A stretch of 64,000 nt of DNA from CAZMSD01 sp964568855 (GCA_964568855.1 CAZMSD010000009.1:37392-101391), one strand, 5' to 3'; shown: positions 8,443 through 17,815, numbered from the stretch's first letter. Numbers and translations: made by a program. The notes: generated from the letters alone by a model not told the origin.

Positions 8443-9564
8443 ATGGCGGGGCGGAGTTGTCGTGACACAATTCAGGGCTGGCTCGGGGAGGCCGGCGTGC
8501 GGGTCGGCGGGGACCGTCCCTGGGACCTGGAAGTCCGCGACGAGTGCCTTTTTCGACGAGTGCTGGCCCGCGGGTCCCTGGGCCTGGGCGAAGCCTACAT
8601 GGACGGCTGGTGGGACTGTCCTCAGCTGGACGAGTTCTTCAACAGGGTTCTGCGGGCCCGGCTCGACGAACGGACGCGCGGGCGCGGATTGTGGACCGCC
8701 GCGCTGCGCGCAAGGCTGTTCAACCCGCAATCGCCGCTGCGAGCCGCGCGCATCGTGAGACACCACTACGATGCGGGCAACGACCTCTACGAGGCGATGC
8801 TCGACCGCCGGATGATCTACAGCTGCGGGTACTGGCGGAGGGCGCGGAACCTGGACGAAGCCCAGGAAGCCAAGCTCGACCTGATCTTCCACAAACTGCG
8901 GCTCGAGCAGGGGATGCGCGTACTCGACGTGGGCTGCGGATGGGGAGGCGCGGCCCGCTACGCCGCCGAGCGCTACGGCGTGGAAGTTGTGGGTATCACG
9001 CTTTCCGAAGAGCAGCTCAAGCGGGGACGGCGGTACTGCGCCGGATGGCCCGTCGAGCTGCTGCTCGAAGACTACCGGCGACACCGCGGACTCTACGACC
9101 GCGTCTTCTCGGTGGGCATGCTGGAGCACGTCGGCTGGCGGAATTACCGCGTATTCATGCGCTGCGTGAGACGCTGCCTGAAGGAGGACGGCCTCTTCCT
9201 GCTGCACACCATCGGGGGCAACCGCTCCGTGCGCGACACCGATCCCTGGATCGGGCGCTACATCTTCCCGGATTCCATGCTGCCCTCGCTGGCCCAGCTC
9301 AGCGCGGCAGCGGAAGGCATCTTCGTACTCGAAGACCTGCACGGCTTCGGTCCCGACTACGATGACACCCTGAGGGCTTGGCACCAGAACTTCGAGTCCG
9401 CCTGGGAAGGACTCAAGGACGGCTACGACGAGTGCTTCCGGCGCATGTGGCGATACTACCTGCTCTCCTGCGTCGGCGCCTTCCGCGCCCGGCGCAACCA
9501 GGTCTGGCAGATGCTGTACTCGACCAAGGGCCTGCCGGTGGATTCGCTGGAATCCGTCCGCTGA
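8443..9564 (+). CDS. cfa: Cyclopropane-fatty-acyl-phospholipid synthase
   Basis: SAM-dependent enzyme that converts the cis double bond of membrane phospholipid acyl chains to a cyclopropane. The 373 residues align by eye with E. coli Cfa: N-terminal LGLGEAYMDGWWD, then HYDAGNDLYEAML, YSCGYW, the SAM-binding VLDVGCGWGG (~160-170), GITLSEEQL, and FSVGMLEHVG. The C-terminus keeps YDDTLRAWHQNF. The start ATG has GGGGAG 9 bases before. It is the last of the run of closely spaced genes starting at SRAP; a 118-base gap follows. Confidence 0.95.
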   Translation: MAGRSCRDTIQGWLGEAGVRVGGDRPWDLEVRDECLFRRVLARGSLGLGEAYMDGWWDCPQLDEFFNRVLRARLDERTRGRGLWTAALRARLFNPQSPLRAARIVRHHYDAGNDLYEAMLDRRMIYSCGYWRRARNLDEAQEAKLDLIFHKLRLEQGMRVLDVGCGWGGAARYAAERYGVEVVGITLSEEQLKRGRRYCAGWPVELLLEDYRRHRGLYDRVFSVGMLEHVGWRNYRVFMRCVRRCLKEDGLFLLHTIGGNRSVRDTDPWIGRYIFPDSMLPSLAQLSAAAEGIFVLEDLHGFGPDYDDTLRAWHQNFESAWEGLKDGYDECFRRMWRYYLLSCVGAFRARRNQVWQMLYSTKGLPVDSLESVR

Positions 9565-9682
9565 GATCCCGGACAGGTGAGGATGCTTGCCGGGCCGAGT
9601 CAAGAGCGGCATTTTATCGATAGCCAAGCCTGACGCGCGACGCCCGACCACTGCCCGCAACCCGGCTATTACCGGAGATCGA

Positions 9683-11032
9683 ATGGACATCGCTTCGCTG
9701 CTCGGAAAACCGCCCGCCGACTTCGTGCATCTGCTCGGCGCCGAGGGTATCCGCCGCTTCCACTTCGTGTACGACGCGGAGACCTCGCGGATGATCGCCT
9801 CGCATCCACTGCTGCAGCCTCTGGCGGAGTTCGTCGGCGCCGATCGCCGGGATTTCATGGAGCACGAGGGCCTTTTCTTCCAGGTCAGCAGACGCCACGA
9901 GACGCTCCAGGGCGCCTTTGTGCATCGCACCTGCCGCGGCCAGGCCGCGGGAGGCGTGCGCTACTGGCCTTACGATTCGCTGGAGGACTACCTGCGCGAC
10001 GGCCTGCGCCTGGCCAAGGGCATGACCCGCAAGAATGCGCTGGCGGGTCTCTGGTGGGGCGGCGGCAAGGGCGTGATGGCGCGGAATCCCGCGCTGCCGC
10101 GCGAAGATTCCCAGGCGCGCAGGGAACTCTACGCCGAGTACGGCGAACTGATGACCGCTATCCGCGGCTGCTACGTCACCGCGGAAGATGTGGGCACCCA
10201 CGAGACCGACATGGCCGCCGTCTTCTCCAGGACGCGCTTCACCACCTGCATTCCGCGGGAGCTGGGCGGCAGCGGCAATCCCTCCCTGCCCACGGCGCGG
10301 GGCGTGATCGCGGGCATGGAGGCGGGTCTGGAGTTCCTGAGACTGGGCGGCTTGCATGAGAAGACCGTAGCGGTGCAGGGGATGGGCAACGTGGGCGGAC
10401 CTCTGATCGGCCTGCTGCTGGAGAAGGGCGTGCGGCGCGTGCTGGCCTGCGACATCGAGGTCGGCCTGGCGGAGCGGGTCGCGGCCGACTGCGGCGGGGA
10501 TCGCCTCGAGGTCCGGATTGCGGAGCGTGGGGACGAGGCCTTCCTGGCGGCGTCCTGCGAGGTCCTGGCTCCCTGCGCCACGGGCGCCGTGCTCAACCCG
10601 CGCAGCATTCCGGAGCTGCGCTGCCGGCTGATCTGCGGCGCGGCCAACAACCAGCTCGAAGACGCCGAGCGGGACGATCGCGCCCTTTGCGACAGGGGCA
10701 TCACTTACGTGCCCGATTTCCTGACCAACCGCATGGGCATCGTCAACTGCGCCAATGAACAGGCCGGCCATATCACCGGCGACCCGCTGATCGAGCGGCA
10801 CCTTTCCCGGGACTGGGAGTTCTCGATCCACCGCATGTCCCTGAAAGTGCTGGAGGAATCGCGGAACAGCGGCACGGCCCCCGGGCGGACCGCCCTGCGG
10901 ATGGCCGACGAGCTGTCCCTGAAGGAGCACCCGCTCTTCGGGCACCGCGGCCGGCGGATCATCCACTCGCTGGCGGAAAACCGCTGGTTCGAGTCCCGAA
11001 GAAGTCCCGGAGTATCACAGGAGGTCCAATGA
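9683..11032 (+). CDS. Glu/Leu/Phe/Val dehydrogenase family enzyme
   Basis: NAD(P)-dependent oxidative deamination of an amino acid. The substrate lysine is in GGGKGV (Lys129); the second motif TAEDVGTHETDM is typical of leucine/phenylalanine dehydrogenases. The Rossmann fingerprint GMGNVG is followed by an acidic residue (CDIEVG) at the end of beta-2, favouring NAD over NADP. At 449 residues it is longer than Bacillus leucine dehydrogenase (~365) because of a C-terminal helical tail. The ATG at 9683 follows GGAG; the open frame upstream is ignored because it has no ribosome site. Exact substrate cannot be read from sequence. Confidence 0.88.
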   Translation: MDIASLLGKPPADFVHLLGAEGIRRFHFVYDAETSRMIASHPLLQPLAEFVGADRRDFMEHEGLFFQVSRRHETLQGAFVHRTCRGQAAGGVRYWPYDSLEDYLRDGLRLAKGMTRKNALAGLWWGGGKGVMARNPALPREDSQARRELYAEYGELMTAIRGCYVTAEDVGTHETDMAAVFSRTRFTTCIPRELGGSGNPSLPTARGVIAGMEAGLEFLRLGGLHEKTVAVQGMGNVGGPLIGLLLEKGVRRVLACDIEVGLAERVAADCGGDRLEVRIAERGDEAFLAASCEVLAPCATGAVLNPRSIPELRCRLICGAANNQLEDAERDDRALCDRGITYVPDFLTNRMGIVNCANEQAGHITGDPLIERHLSRDWEFSIHRMSLKVLEESRNSGTAPGRTALRMADELSLKEHPLFGHRGRRIIHSLAENRWFESRRSPGVSQEVQ

Positions 11033-12489
11033 TGCTGGAACGGATCTTTCACCTGCGGGAACACGGCAGCACCGCGCGGACCGAGGTGCTGGCCGGGGCC
11101 ACCACCTTTCTCACCATGGCCTACATCATCGTCGTCCAGCCGCTGGTGCTCTCGGGGGCACTCTTCGGCTTCGAGACCGGGCTGGATTTCGGAGCCGTGA
11201 TGACAGCCACCTGCCTGTCCGCGGCCCTGGCCACGGTGATCATGGGCCTCTGGGCGCGCTATCCGATCGTGCAGGCGCCGGGAATGGGCGAGAACTTCTT
11301 CTTCGTCCTGACCATGATTCCGGGAGCGGCGGCGGCCGGCTACAGCAACGGCTGGCAGGTGGGTCTGGGCGTGGTCTTCATTTCAGGCCTGCTGTTCCTG
11401 CTGCTCTCGGTGACCGGCTTCCGCGAGCGCATCATCAACGCGGTGAGCCCCAGCCTGAAGAACTCCATGGCGGTGGGCATCGGGCTGTTCATCGCCTTCA
11501 TCGGCTTTCAGAACGCGGGGCTGATCCTGAGCGCCGCCTCGATCGTCCCCGGCGAGGCGGGACCGCAGCTCAATCCCGGCACGCTGGTGCGCCTGAATCC
11601 GCACTTCGCCACGGTGGACATCCTGGTCTTCGCCGCCGGCCTTGTGCTCACCGCCGTGCTGCACGCCCGGAAGGTGCGCGCCTCGGTGCTGCTGGGGATC
11701 CTCGGGGCGACGGTGCTCTCGGTGATCCTGAAACTGTGGGTCCAGTTCTGCCCTGCGGAACTGGCGCAGTGCGCCTTCTTCGCCGGCTCCAAGCTCGTGA
11801 CACATTTCAAGCTGGCCGGCGGACTGGTCTCCCCGCCGCCCTCGATCTCGCCCACCCTCTTCAAGATGGATCTTGCCGCCGCCTTGAGCTGGTCCATGCT
11901 GCCCTTCATCGTGATCTTCCTGTTCATGGACCTCTTCGACACCATCGGCACGCTGATCGGGGTCAGCGAGCAGGCGGGTTTCATCAAGGACAACAAGCTG
12001 CCCCGGGCCAACCGCGCCCTGCTATCGGACGCCGTGGGGACGGTGGCGGGAGCGGCCATGGGCACCAGCACGGTGACCAGTTTCATCGAAAGCGCCGCCG
12101 GCGTGGAGCAGGGCGGGCGGACCGGTCTCACGTCCGTAACCGCGGCCCTGCTGTTCCTGCTGGCGCTGTTCTTTAGTCCGCTGGTGCTGATGGTGGGCAG
12201 CTACCCGGCGATCACCGCACCCGCCCTGGTGGTGGTGGGGGGCATGATGATGCGCAATGTGACACGCATCGACTGGAACGATTTCAGCGAAGCGATCCCG
12301 GCCTTCCTGGTGATCCTGGGCATGCCCCTGTGCTACTCCGTGGCGGACGGCCTGGCGCTGGGCTTCATCAGCTACCCGGTGATCAAGCTGCTCAGCGGCC
12401 GGGGCCGCGAGGTGGGCTTCGTGATGTACATCCTGGCCGTGGCGCTGGTGCTCTATTTCGCGATCCTGCGCTCCGGCATCGCAGGCTGA
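11029..12489 (+). CDS. NCS2/AzgA-type purine permease
   Basis: A 486-residue polytopic protein with ~12-14 hydrophobic segments. The N-terminal TEVLAGATTFLTMAYII and the APGMGENFFF loop are signatures of the AzgA (guanine/hypoxanthine) branch of nucleobase-cation symporters. Further conserved stretches are LKNSMAVGIGLFIAFIG, FLFMDLFDTIGTLIGV and TSTVTSFIESAAGV. The ATG overlaps the dehydrogenase stop and is served by AGGAGG inside that gene's last codons. Import of hypoxanthine, guanine or adenine is expected; the specific base is unknown. Confidence 0.92.
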   Translation: MMLERIFHLREHGSTARTEVLAGATTFLTMAYIIVVQPLVLSGALFGFETGLDFGAVMTATCLSAALATVIMGLWARYPIVQAPGMGENFFFVLTMIPGAAAAGYSNGWQVGLGVVFISGLLFLLLSVTGFRERIINAVSPSLKNSMAVGIGLFIAFIGFQNAGLILSAASIVPGEAGPQLNPGTLVRLNPHFATVDILVFAAGLVLTAVLHARKVRASVLLGILGATVLSVILKLWVQFCPAELAQCAFFAGSKLVTHFKLAGGLVSPPPSISPTLFKMDLAAALSWSMLPFIVIFLFMDLFDTIGTLIGVSEQAGFIKDNKLPRANRALLSDAVGTVAGAAMGTSTVTSFIESAAGVEQGGRTGLTSVTAALLFLLALFFSPLVLMVGSYPAITAPALVVVGGMMMRNVTRIDWNDFSEAIPAFLVILGMPLCYSVADGLALGFISYPVIKLLSGRGREVGFVMYILAVALVLYFAILRSGIAG

Positions 12490-12525
12490 AGGCCGGCGAA
12501 AATCTCTTAAGGGAGGAATCGAGAC

Positions 12526-13551
12526 GTGCTTGTGCGACATCCATCCGTGTTTCCATCCGCGGTACGAGCCCTCGTGGGCCGGGTGCTGACTCCGGCGGCC
12601 CTGATCCTGCTGGCCTCGTGGTGTCCGCCCTGCGGAGCTGCCGAAGGGGAGACTCCGGCGGCCGAGGTCGGCGTCGAAGATTTCGACCGCCTGTGGGATT
12701 ATTCGGACCCGGCGGCCACGGAGAGCCGCTTTCGCGAACTGCTCCCGGCGGCGAGTGAGGCCCGGGATCCGGGAATCCGGCTGCAGCTGCTGACGCAGAT
12801 CGCGCGTTGCGAGGGACTCCAGGGGCGCTTCGAGGAAGCCCATCGCACCCTGGACGAAGTGAATAACGCGCTGAAGGGCGCTGGCCAGGCGACCGCGGGT
12901 CATGCGACCCGCGTGCGCTACCTGCTGGAAAGGGGGCGGGCCTTCAATTCTTCCGGCAGCCCCGGCGTGGCGCGGCCCCTGTTCCTCGAGGCCTGGGAGC
13001 TGGCGCTGGCCGCGGAAGAGGATTTCCACGCCGTGGACGCGGCGCACATGCTGGGAATCGTAGATCCCCCGGAGGAGGCCCTGGCCTGGAACGAGCGGGC
13101 GCTGAAGCTGGCGGAGTCCTCCCAGGATCCCGCTGCGCGAGGCTGGCTGGGAGCGCTCTACAACAACATCGGCTGGACATACCACGACCAGGCTGAGTAC
13201 GAGCAGGCGCTGAGCGTCTTTCGGCGCGGCCTGGACTGGCGCGAGGACCAGGGCGCGCCCGGCCCGCTGCGGATCGCCCGCTGGTGCGTGGCCCGCTGCC
13301 TGCGCTCCCTGGGCCGCGTGGAGGAGGCGCTGGGCATGCAGGAGGCGCTGCGGCGCGAGTTCGAGGAGGCCGGAGAACGGGACGGTTATGTCTTCGAGGA
13401 ACTCGGCGAATGCCTCCTGCTGCTGGACCGCGCAGCGGAGGCGCGTCCCTGGTTCGCCAGGGCCTACGAGGAGCTGTCCCGTAATACATGGCTGGCGGAG
13501 AGCGAGGCGGAGCGGCTGGAGCGGCTGCAAGAGCTGGGCGAAGTGGAATGA
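12526..13551 (+). CDS. Exported TPR-repeat protein
   Basis: The 341-residue product has a hydrophobic export signal near residues 20-40 ending LLASWCPPCGAAE; the Cys there could be a lipobox but the spacing is not typical. The rest is helical pairs: GRFEEAHRTLDEVNN, EEALAWNERALKLAE, ALYNNIGWTYHDQAEYEQAL and RVEEALGMQEALRREF are recognisable tetratricopeptide repeats. TPR arrays bind other proteins; no enzymatic motif is seen. The GTG start has GGGAGGAA upstream. The stop overlaps the nitroreductase start. Confidence 0.8.
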   Translation: MLVRHPSVFPSAVRALVGRVLTPAALILLASWCPPCGAAEGETPAAEVGVEDFDRLWDYSDPAATESRFRELLPAASEARDPGIRLQLLTQIARCEGLQGRFEEAHRTLDEVNNALKGAGQATAGHATRVRYLLERGRAFNSSGSPGVARPLFLEAWELALAAEEDFHAVDAAHMLGIVDPPEEALAWNERALKLAESSQDPAARGWLGALYNNIGWTYHDQAEYEQALSVFRRGLDWREDQGAPGPLRIARWCVARCLRSLGRVEEALGMQEALRREFEEAGERDGYVFEELGECLLLLDRAAEARPWFARAYEELSRNTWLAESEAERLERLQELGEVE

Positions 13552-14276
13552 GTCCCCGGGACCGGCGAATACCCGCGGAGGGCCATGCGCCCGGAGAGGC
13601 CGAAATGCGGCGGTGCGCCGATGAGCTGCGCCGGAGTTTCTCGCGGCGCAGGACCGTGCGCGAGTTTTCCTCCCGTCCGCTGCCGCCGGGGGTGATCGAA
13701 GATTGCGTGGCCGCCGCCGGTTCGGCGCCCAGCGGGGCCAACATGCAGCCCTGGCACTTCGTGGTGATACGCGATCCCGGCCTGAAGCGCGAGATCCGCA
13801 GGGCCGCCGAGGCCGAGGAGCGTGCTTTCTACGACCGCCGGGCGCCCGCGGAATGGCTGGAGGCGCTCCGGCCCCTGGAAACCGACGCCAGCAAGCCGTT
13901 CCTGGAACAGGCGTCCTGCCTGATCGCGGTCTTCGAGCAGCGGCACGGCCTGTCCCCGGAGGGCCTGCCGGTCAAGCACTACTACACGGCCAAGTCGGCG
14001 GGCATCGCCACCGGCCTGCTGATCTCCGCGCTGCATCAGTGCGGCCTGGGGATCCTGACCTACACGCCCGCCCGGATGTCCTTCCTGCGCGTCCTGCTGA
14101 ATCGACCGGACCGCGAGCGGCCCTACATTCTGCTGGCGGTGGGCTACCCGGAGCCTGCGGCAAGGCCTCCGCAGATCCGTCGTAAAAACCTGGATCAGAT
14201 CGCCACCTTCCTGCCCGATCCCGCGGAGGCGGACAGGGGCGGGGACTCAAGCCGGAATTCCGCTACCGATGAGTGA
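13548..14276 (+). CDS. Nitroreductase-family FMN oxidoreductase, iodotyrosine-deiodinase-like
   Basis: The 242-residue protein shows the nitroreductase FMN-binding pattern: SRRRTVREFSSRPLP, AAGSAPSGANMQPWHFVVI, and C-terminal GLGILTYTP with PYILLAVGYPE. The order of motifs and the SGANMQPW stretch are closest to the iodotyrosine deiodinase/ reductive dehalogenase-like branch rather than NfsB. The middle (FYDRRAPAEWLEAL) would be the active-site lid. Physiological substrate unknown. It lies inside an overlapping gene series and is followed by a glycosyltransferase overlapping by 8 bases and, beyond that, a second nitroreductase-fold gene. Confidence 0.87.
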   Translation: MSPRDRRIPAEGHAPGEAEMRRCADELRRSFSRRRTVREFSSRPLPPGVIEDCVAAAGSAPSGANMQPWHFVVIRDPGLKREIRRAAEAEERAFYDRRAPAEWLEALRPLETDASKPFLEQASCLIAVFEQRHGLSPEGLPVKHYYTAKSAGIATGLLISALHQCGLGILTYTPARMSFLRVLLNRPDRERPYILLAVGYPEPAARPPQIRRKNLDQIATFLPDPAEADRGGDSSRNSATDE

Positions 14277-15297
14277 ACTGGAAGCCAGCGTGCTGATCCC
14301 GGTCTACAACGGAGCGCGGATCCTTCCGCGCTGCCTGAAACACTGGGCCGTCCAGGAGGGCGCCCGCTACGAGATCGTGCTGGTGGACAACAACTCGAGC
14401 GATCCAAGCCGGGAGCTCGTGGGCGAGTTCATCGATCGAGCCTCCGGAAGGGGCGACGACGGTCCCGTGATGCGCCTGTTCGGCGAGCAGCGGATCGGCC
14501 AGAGCGCAGCCACCAACAGGGCGATCCGCGAGGCCTCGGGCGAGGTGCTCGTGTTCTCGGCCCAGGACGTCGCCGTGAATCGCGACCTGCTGCGGGGACA
14601 CCTGGAAGCCCAGCGCCGGTACGCGCCGGAGGGGGAACTGGTTGCGGTGCTGGGCCACATCGAGAACGACGCTTCCTGTTCCACCGGCCACTTCATGCGC
14701 TGCCTCTCGGAGGAGACGGTCTTCCAGTTCGGTTACCAGTTCATCGGCGATCCGCTGAACGCCGATCCGCGCTGTCTCTATGCGCCGAATTTCTCTATCC
14801 GCAGGAGCGCGTTGGGGGAGCTGGGAGTATTCGACGAGAGTTTCCCTTACGGCTGGCAGGACACGGACCTGGGCTTCCGGATCCGCAAGGCCGGCGGAAG
14901 AATCGTTTATTGTCCCCGCCTGACGGTTCTGCACGACCATCCCTGGACCTGGCAGGAATACTGCCGGCGGATGACGCAGGTGGGCCACGAGATCCCCCGC
15001 TTTCTGAACAAGCATCCCGAACTGATGGGCCGTCAAGACCTGTCCCGGGCGGTCCGGGCGCACTTCATCGAAGGCGGACGGCTGGCCTCCGCGGCCCAGA
15101 AGATCGCCCTGTACGCCGATCTTAATCCGGGGGCGGAGCTTCCTCCCCTGGAGGTAGAGGGCGCGGAAGGGCGGGATCCGCTCCACGCCGCCTACGTGAT
15201 CCTGCTCAAGTATCACTTCCACAAGGGCGTGTACGACGGCGGGCGGGAGACCTGGGGCGCGGACTGCTGGAAAAATCTCAAGAAGGAGCAAGGATGA
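14269..15297 (+). CDS. Family 2 glycosyltransferase
   Basis: A GT-A fold enzyme of 342 residues. N-terminal ASVLIPVYNGARILPRCL and EIVLVDNNSSD are the nucleotide-sugar binding strands; GQSAATNRAIREASGEVLVFSAQD ends at the position of the DxD metal motif (here QD). GWQDTDLGFRIRKAGGRIVY supplies the catalytic ED-like region. The C-terminal ~100 residues are helical. No transmembrane segments. Acceptor unknown; neighbours are two flavin oxidoreductases, an unusual setting for a cell-envelope transferase. Confidence 0.9.
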   Translation: MSELEASVLIPVYNGARILPRCLKHWAVQEGARYEIVLVDNNSSDPSRELVGEFIDRASGRGDDGPVMRLFGEQRIGQSAATNRAIREASGEVLVFSAQDVAVNRDLLRGHLEAQRRYAPEGELVAVLGHIENDASCSTGHFMRCLSEETVFQFGYQFIGDPLNADPRCLYAPNFSIRRSALGELGVFDESFPYGWQDTDLGFRIRKAGGRIVYCPRLTVLHDHPWTWQEYCRRMTQVGHEIPRFLNKHPELMGRQDLSRAVRAHFIEGGRLASAAQKIALYADLNPGAELPPLEVEGAEGRDPLHAAYVILLKYHFHKGVYDGGRETWGADCWKNLKKEQG

Positions 15298-16031
15298 ACC
15301 AGAATCCCGGCGGGCGGTTCCTGCGCGACACGCGCTACCAGAACATGGAATCCAGCGCCCAGCAGCGCGGTCTGCCGCCGCCGCCCCTGACACGAACGCG
15401 CGGCGATCTCGAAAACGCGCTGCCTCTGCCCTCTCCCGTCGGTCACGAGCTAAAGCAGGAGGGCCTGCTGGAGATTGTGAATCGGAGGCGCAGCCTGCGC
15501 GATTTCGCAGAGCAGCCGCTGACCCTGAAGGAGATCTCTTTCCTGCTCTGGTGTTCCCAGGGTGTCAAGGAACTCCATCCCGGAGGGGCGACCCTGCGCA
15601 GCGTCCCTTCAGCGGGGGCGCGGCACGCCTTCGAGACCGTGCTGCAGGCCAACCGCGTGGAGGACCTGCCAGCGGGGCTCTACCACTACGACGCCCCTGA
15701 GCACCGGCTGCTCCCGCTGGCCGCTGAGAAGGGCTTCGGCAGCCGGATCCGCGAAGCCTGCCTGAACCAGCCCATTCTGGACGACTGCGCCGCCGTCTTC
15801 CACTGGATCGCCGTGGCCGATCGCATGACCTGGCGCTACGGCGAGCGCGGCTATCGCTACCTGTTCCTGGACGCGGGGCACGTCTGTCAGAACCTGTACC
15901 TGGCGGCGGAGTCCCTCGGGGCGGGCGCCTGCGCGGTGGGCGCCTTCGACGACGAGGCCCTGGACCGTGCGCTGGGGCTGGCGGAGGACGAGTTCACCGT
16001 GTATCTCGCCGTGGTCGGCAAACGCCGGTAG
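15294..16031 (+). CDS. SagB-type nitroreductase-family dehydrogenase
   Basis: The 245-residue sequence carries the SagB/ThcOx-type features: INRRRS-like NRRRSLRDFAEQPLTLKEISFLLWCSQG, the PSAGARHAFETVL block, LYHYDAPEHRL, LDAGHVCQNLYLAAESLG and a C-terminal VGAFDDEAL. Known: this branch includes FMN azoline dehydrogenases acting on modified peptides, but many members stand alone. No precursor peptide or cyclodehydratase is visible nearby, so a RiPP role is not supported. ATG overlaps the glycosyltransferase stop. Confidence 0.87.
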   Translation: MNQNPGGRFLRDTRYQNMESSAQQRGLPPPPLTRTRGDLENALPLPSPVGHELKQEGLLEIVNRRRSLRDFAEQPLTLKEISFLLWCSQGVKELHPGGATLRSVPSAGARHAFETVLQANRVEDLPAGLYHYDAPEHRLLPLAAEKGFGSRIREACLNQPILDDCAAVFHWIAVADRMTWRYGERGYRYLFLDAGHVCQNLYLAAESLGAGACAVGAFDDEALDRALGLAEDEFTVYLAVVGKRR

Positions 16032-16059
16032 CGCGGGACGGGTCCGGAGAGGAGTTCTC

Positions 16060-17199
16060 GTGAGACATGGACTGTTAGTCGCGTTGCTCCTGGGCCTGGC
16101 TCTGCAGGCCGGAGCGCAGACAGCTCCGCGAGTGGTGACCTACAACCTGCAGGGCATGCGGCCCGGCACCAACTGGCAGGTCCGGCTGTATTTCACGGTG
16201 CAGTACCTGCAGGAACTGGATCCCGACCTGGTCCTGCTGCAGGAGGTCAACGAAACCCTGGACGGCGGGGGGGAGGACAACCAGGCGCTGACCATCGCCG
16301 AGGAACTCTCGGAGTACTTCGGCACGGAGTATCACGTTTACTTCCGACAGACCCACGTGGCCTGGGAGCAGTTCGACGAAGGCATCGCCATTCTCAGCCG
16401 CTACCCGGTGCTGGAGGAGGGCGCTTCATCGCTGGTGCAGGGAGTCTTCCCGCGCAAAGTGGTCTGGAATCACGTGGAGACGCCCGCCGGGCTGCTGAGC
16501 ATCTATTGCACGCATCTCTCCTACCTGCCCGAGCACGACGGGATTCGTCTCCAGCAGGTGCAGCAGATTCGCGACTACATGGCGGAGCGCGAGGGACTGT
16601 ATCCCTCTTCCGGCGTCCTGCTGGGCGGCGATTTCAACTGTACGCCCGATACGGCACCCATCGAGCTGCTGACTGATCCGCCTGCGGGAACGATCTACCG
16701 GGACGTCTGGAACGAGTTGCACCCGGGGGAACCGGGCTACACCGTGCCCGCGGACGATCCTGACTCGCGGATCGATTACATCTTCCGCGGGGTGGTGGGC
16801 GGGCTGGAATCCGATTCGGCCCGCGTGGTGATGGACGAACCATACGACGCCAGCAACTTCTGCTCCGATCACCTGGGCGTACTGGGAGTCTTCTCGCTGT
16901 GGGTCAACGCGCAGCGCGGCGAGGTCCGGTCCCTGCTCCCCGTGCAGGCCGCGATCAACCGGCCCAATCCCTTCAACTCCTCGACCACATTTGTCTTCTG
17001 GCTCGAGCGTCCCGCGCTGACCCGGCTGGAGCTCTTCGGGCTGGACGGCCGCCGAGTGGAGACGCTGGAGGCGGGCCTGCAGCCGGAGGGGTGGCGCGAA
17101 CTGCGCTGGGACGCGCGGGACCTGCCCGCGGGCCAGTACCTGTACAGCCTGCGCACGGGTGGTAATCTGAGTTTCGGGAAATGCCTGCTGCTCAAGTGA
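16060..17199 (+). CDS. Secreted endonuclease/exonuclease/phosphatase-family protein with C-terminal sorting domain
   Basis: A GTG start behind GGAGAGGAG gives a clean signal peptide (cleavage near LQAGAQ). Residues ~22-275 are an EEP domain: VTYNLQGM, DLVLLQEVNE (metal-binding Glu), LLGGDFNCTP (Asp-x-Asn) and the terminal FCSDHLGV (Asp-His). It could be a nuclease or a phospho(di)esterase. The last ~75 residues form a FlgD-Ig/Por-type domain: NRPNPFNSSTTFVFWL, LELFGLDGRRVETL, LPAGQYLYSLRTGG and a final GKCLLLK. Such tails direct export through type IX-like systems in FCB bacteria, and match the tail of the protein at 35742-38933. Confidence 0.88.
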   Translation: MRHGLLVALLLGLALQAGAQTAPRVVTYNLQGMRPGTNWQVRLYFTVQYLQELDPDLVLLQEVNETLDGGGEDNQALTIAEELSEYFGTEYHVYFRQTHVAWEQFDEGIAILSRYPVLEEGASSLVQGVFPRKVVWNHVETPAGLLSIYCTHLSYLPEHDGIRLQQVQQIRDYMAEREGLYPSSGVLLGGDFNCTPDTAPIELLTDPPAGTIYRDVWNELHPGEPGYTVPADDPDSRIDYIFRGVVGGLESDSARVVMDEPYDASNFCSDHLGVLGVFSLWVNAQRGEVRSLLPVQAAINRPNPFNSSTTFVFWLERPALTRLELFGLDGRRVETLEAGLQPEGWRELRWDARDLPAGQYLYSLRTGGNLSFGKCLLLK

Positions 17200-17278
17200 G
17201 GAAATCCGTCGCCGGTTCGGAAAAGCCGGCCGGTCTGGTTATTTTTCTGGACGGCCCGGATAAAGTACAGAGGTGTGG

Positions 17279-17815
17279 ATGCTGAACCAGTTGATCGTGC
17301 CCCCGGTTCCCGAAGACTGCCCCTCCCGGCTGAGAGTTTACCTCGATTTCTGTCACACGGACGACGTACTCGGGCTGCTCAAGGAACAGCTCGACGGCAC
17401 CCTGGACCTGCTGATCTCGCTGGAGCAGGGCGCCGAGGATCGCAGCTACGCTCCAGGCAAATGGAGTGTGCGACAGGTCGTCGGGCACCTGATCGACATG
17501 GAGCGGGTCTTCGCCTACCGGGCCTATTGTATCACGCGCGGCCTGCCGGCCGATTTCCCGGACGTCGATCCCGAACTCTGCGTGGATCAGGGCGGCTACG
17601 CACACCGTCCGCTGGTGGACCTCGCCGGAGAGCTGCATCATGTCCGCAGCTCCACGATCCTCCTGTTTTCGGGGCTCGAGGGCCGGAACGTCGACCGAGC
17701 GGGTACGGTTGACGGCGAGTCGCTTCCCGTTCGCGCCGTTCCCTTCGTGCTGGCCGGACACGAAGCCCACCACCTTGACGTTCTGCGAACCCGCTACCTG
17801 GGTCAGAAATCATGA
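17279..17815 (+). CDS. DinB/YfiT-fold metal-binding protein
   Basis: A four-helix DinB-like protein of 178 residues. The putative metal triad is visible as His in VVGHLIDMERVFAYRA and the HxxHH-like AGHEAHHLDVLRTRYLG near the C-terminus; the phrase APGKWSVRQVVGHLID is typical. The family covers thiol-dependent hydrolases and transferases (bacillithiol, mycothiol) and many proteins of unknown role. ATG at 17279 is preferred because GAGGTG precedes it; a GTG two codons earlier is possible. Confidence 0.85.
   Translation: MLNQLIVPPVPEDCPSRLRVYLDFCHTDDVLGLLKEQLDGTLDLLISLEQGAEDRSYAPGKWSVRQVVGHLIDMERVFAYRAYCITRGLPADFPDVDPELCVDQGGYAHRPLVDLAGELHHVRSSTILLFSGLEGRNVDRAGTVDGESLPVRAVPFVLAGHEAHHLDVLRTRYLGQKS

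Noticed and set aside
10975..11010. TGGTTCGAGTCCCG resembling a tRNA T-arm
   Set aside because: It is in the 3' end of the dehydrogenase coding frame and no acceptor or anticodon arms can be drawn around it.
15294..16031. SagB homologue as part of a thiazole/oxazole peptide (RiPP) cluster
   Set aside because: No cyclodehydratase, docking protein, or precursor peptide is nearby; stand-alone SagB-type proteins are common.
17200..17262. Terminator after the EEP gene (GCCGG...CCGGC and a downstream TTATTTTTC)
   Set aside because: The stem is only five pairs with a ten-base loop and the T-run is too far from it to be convincing.
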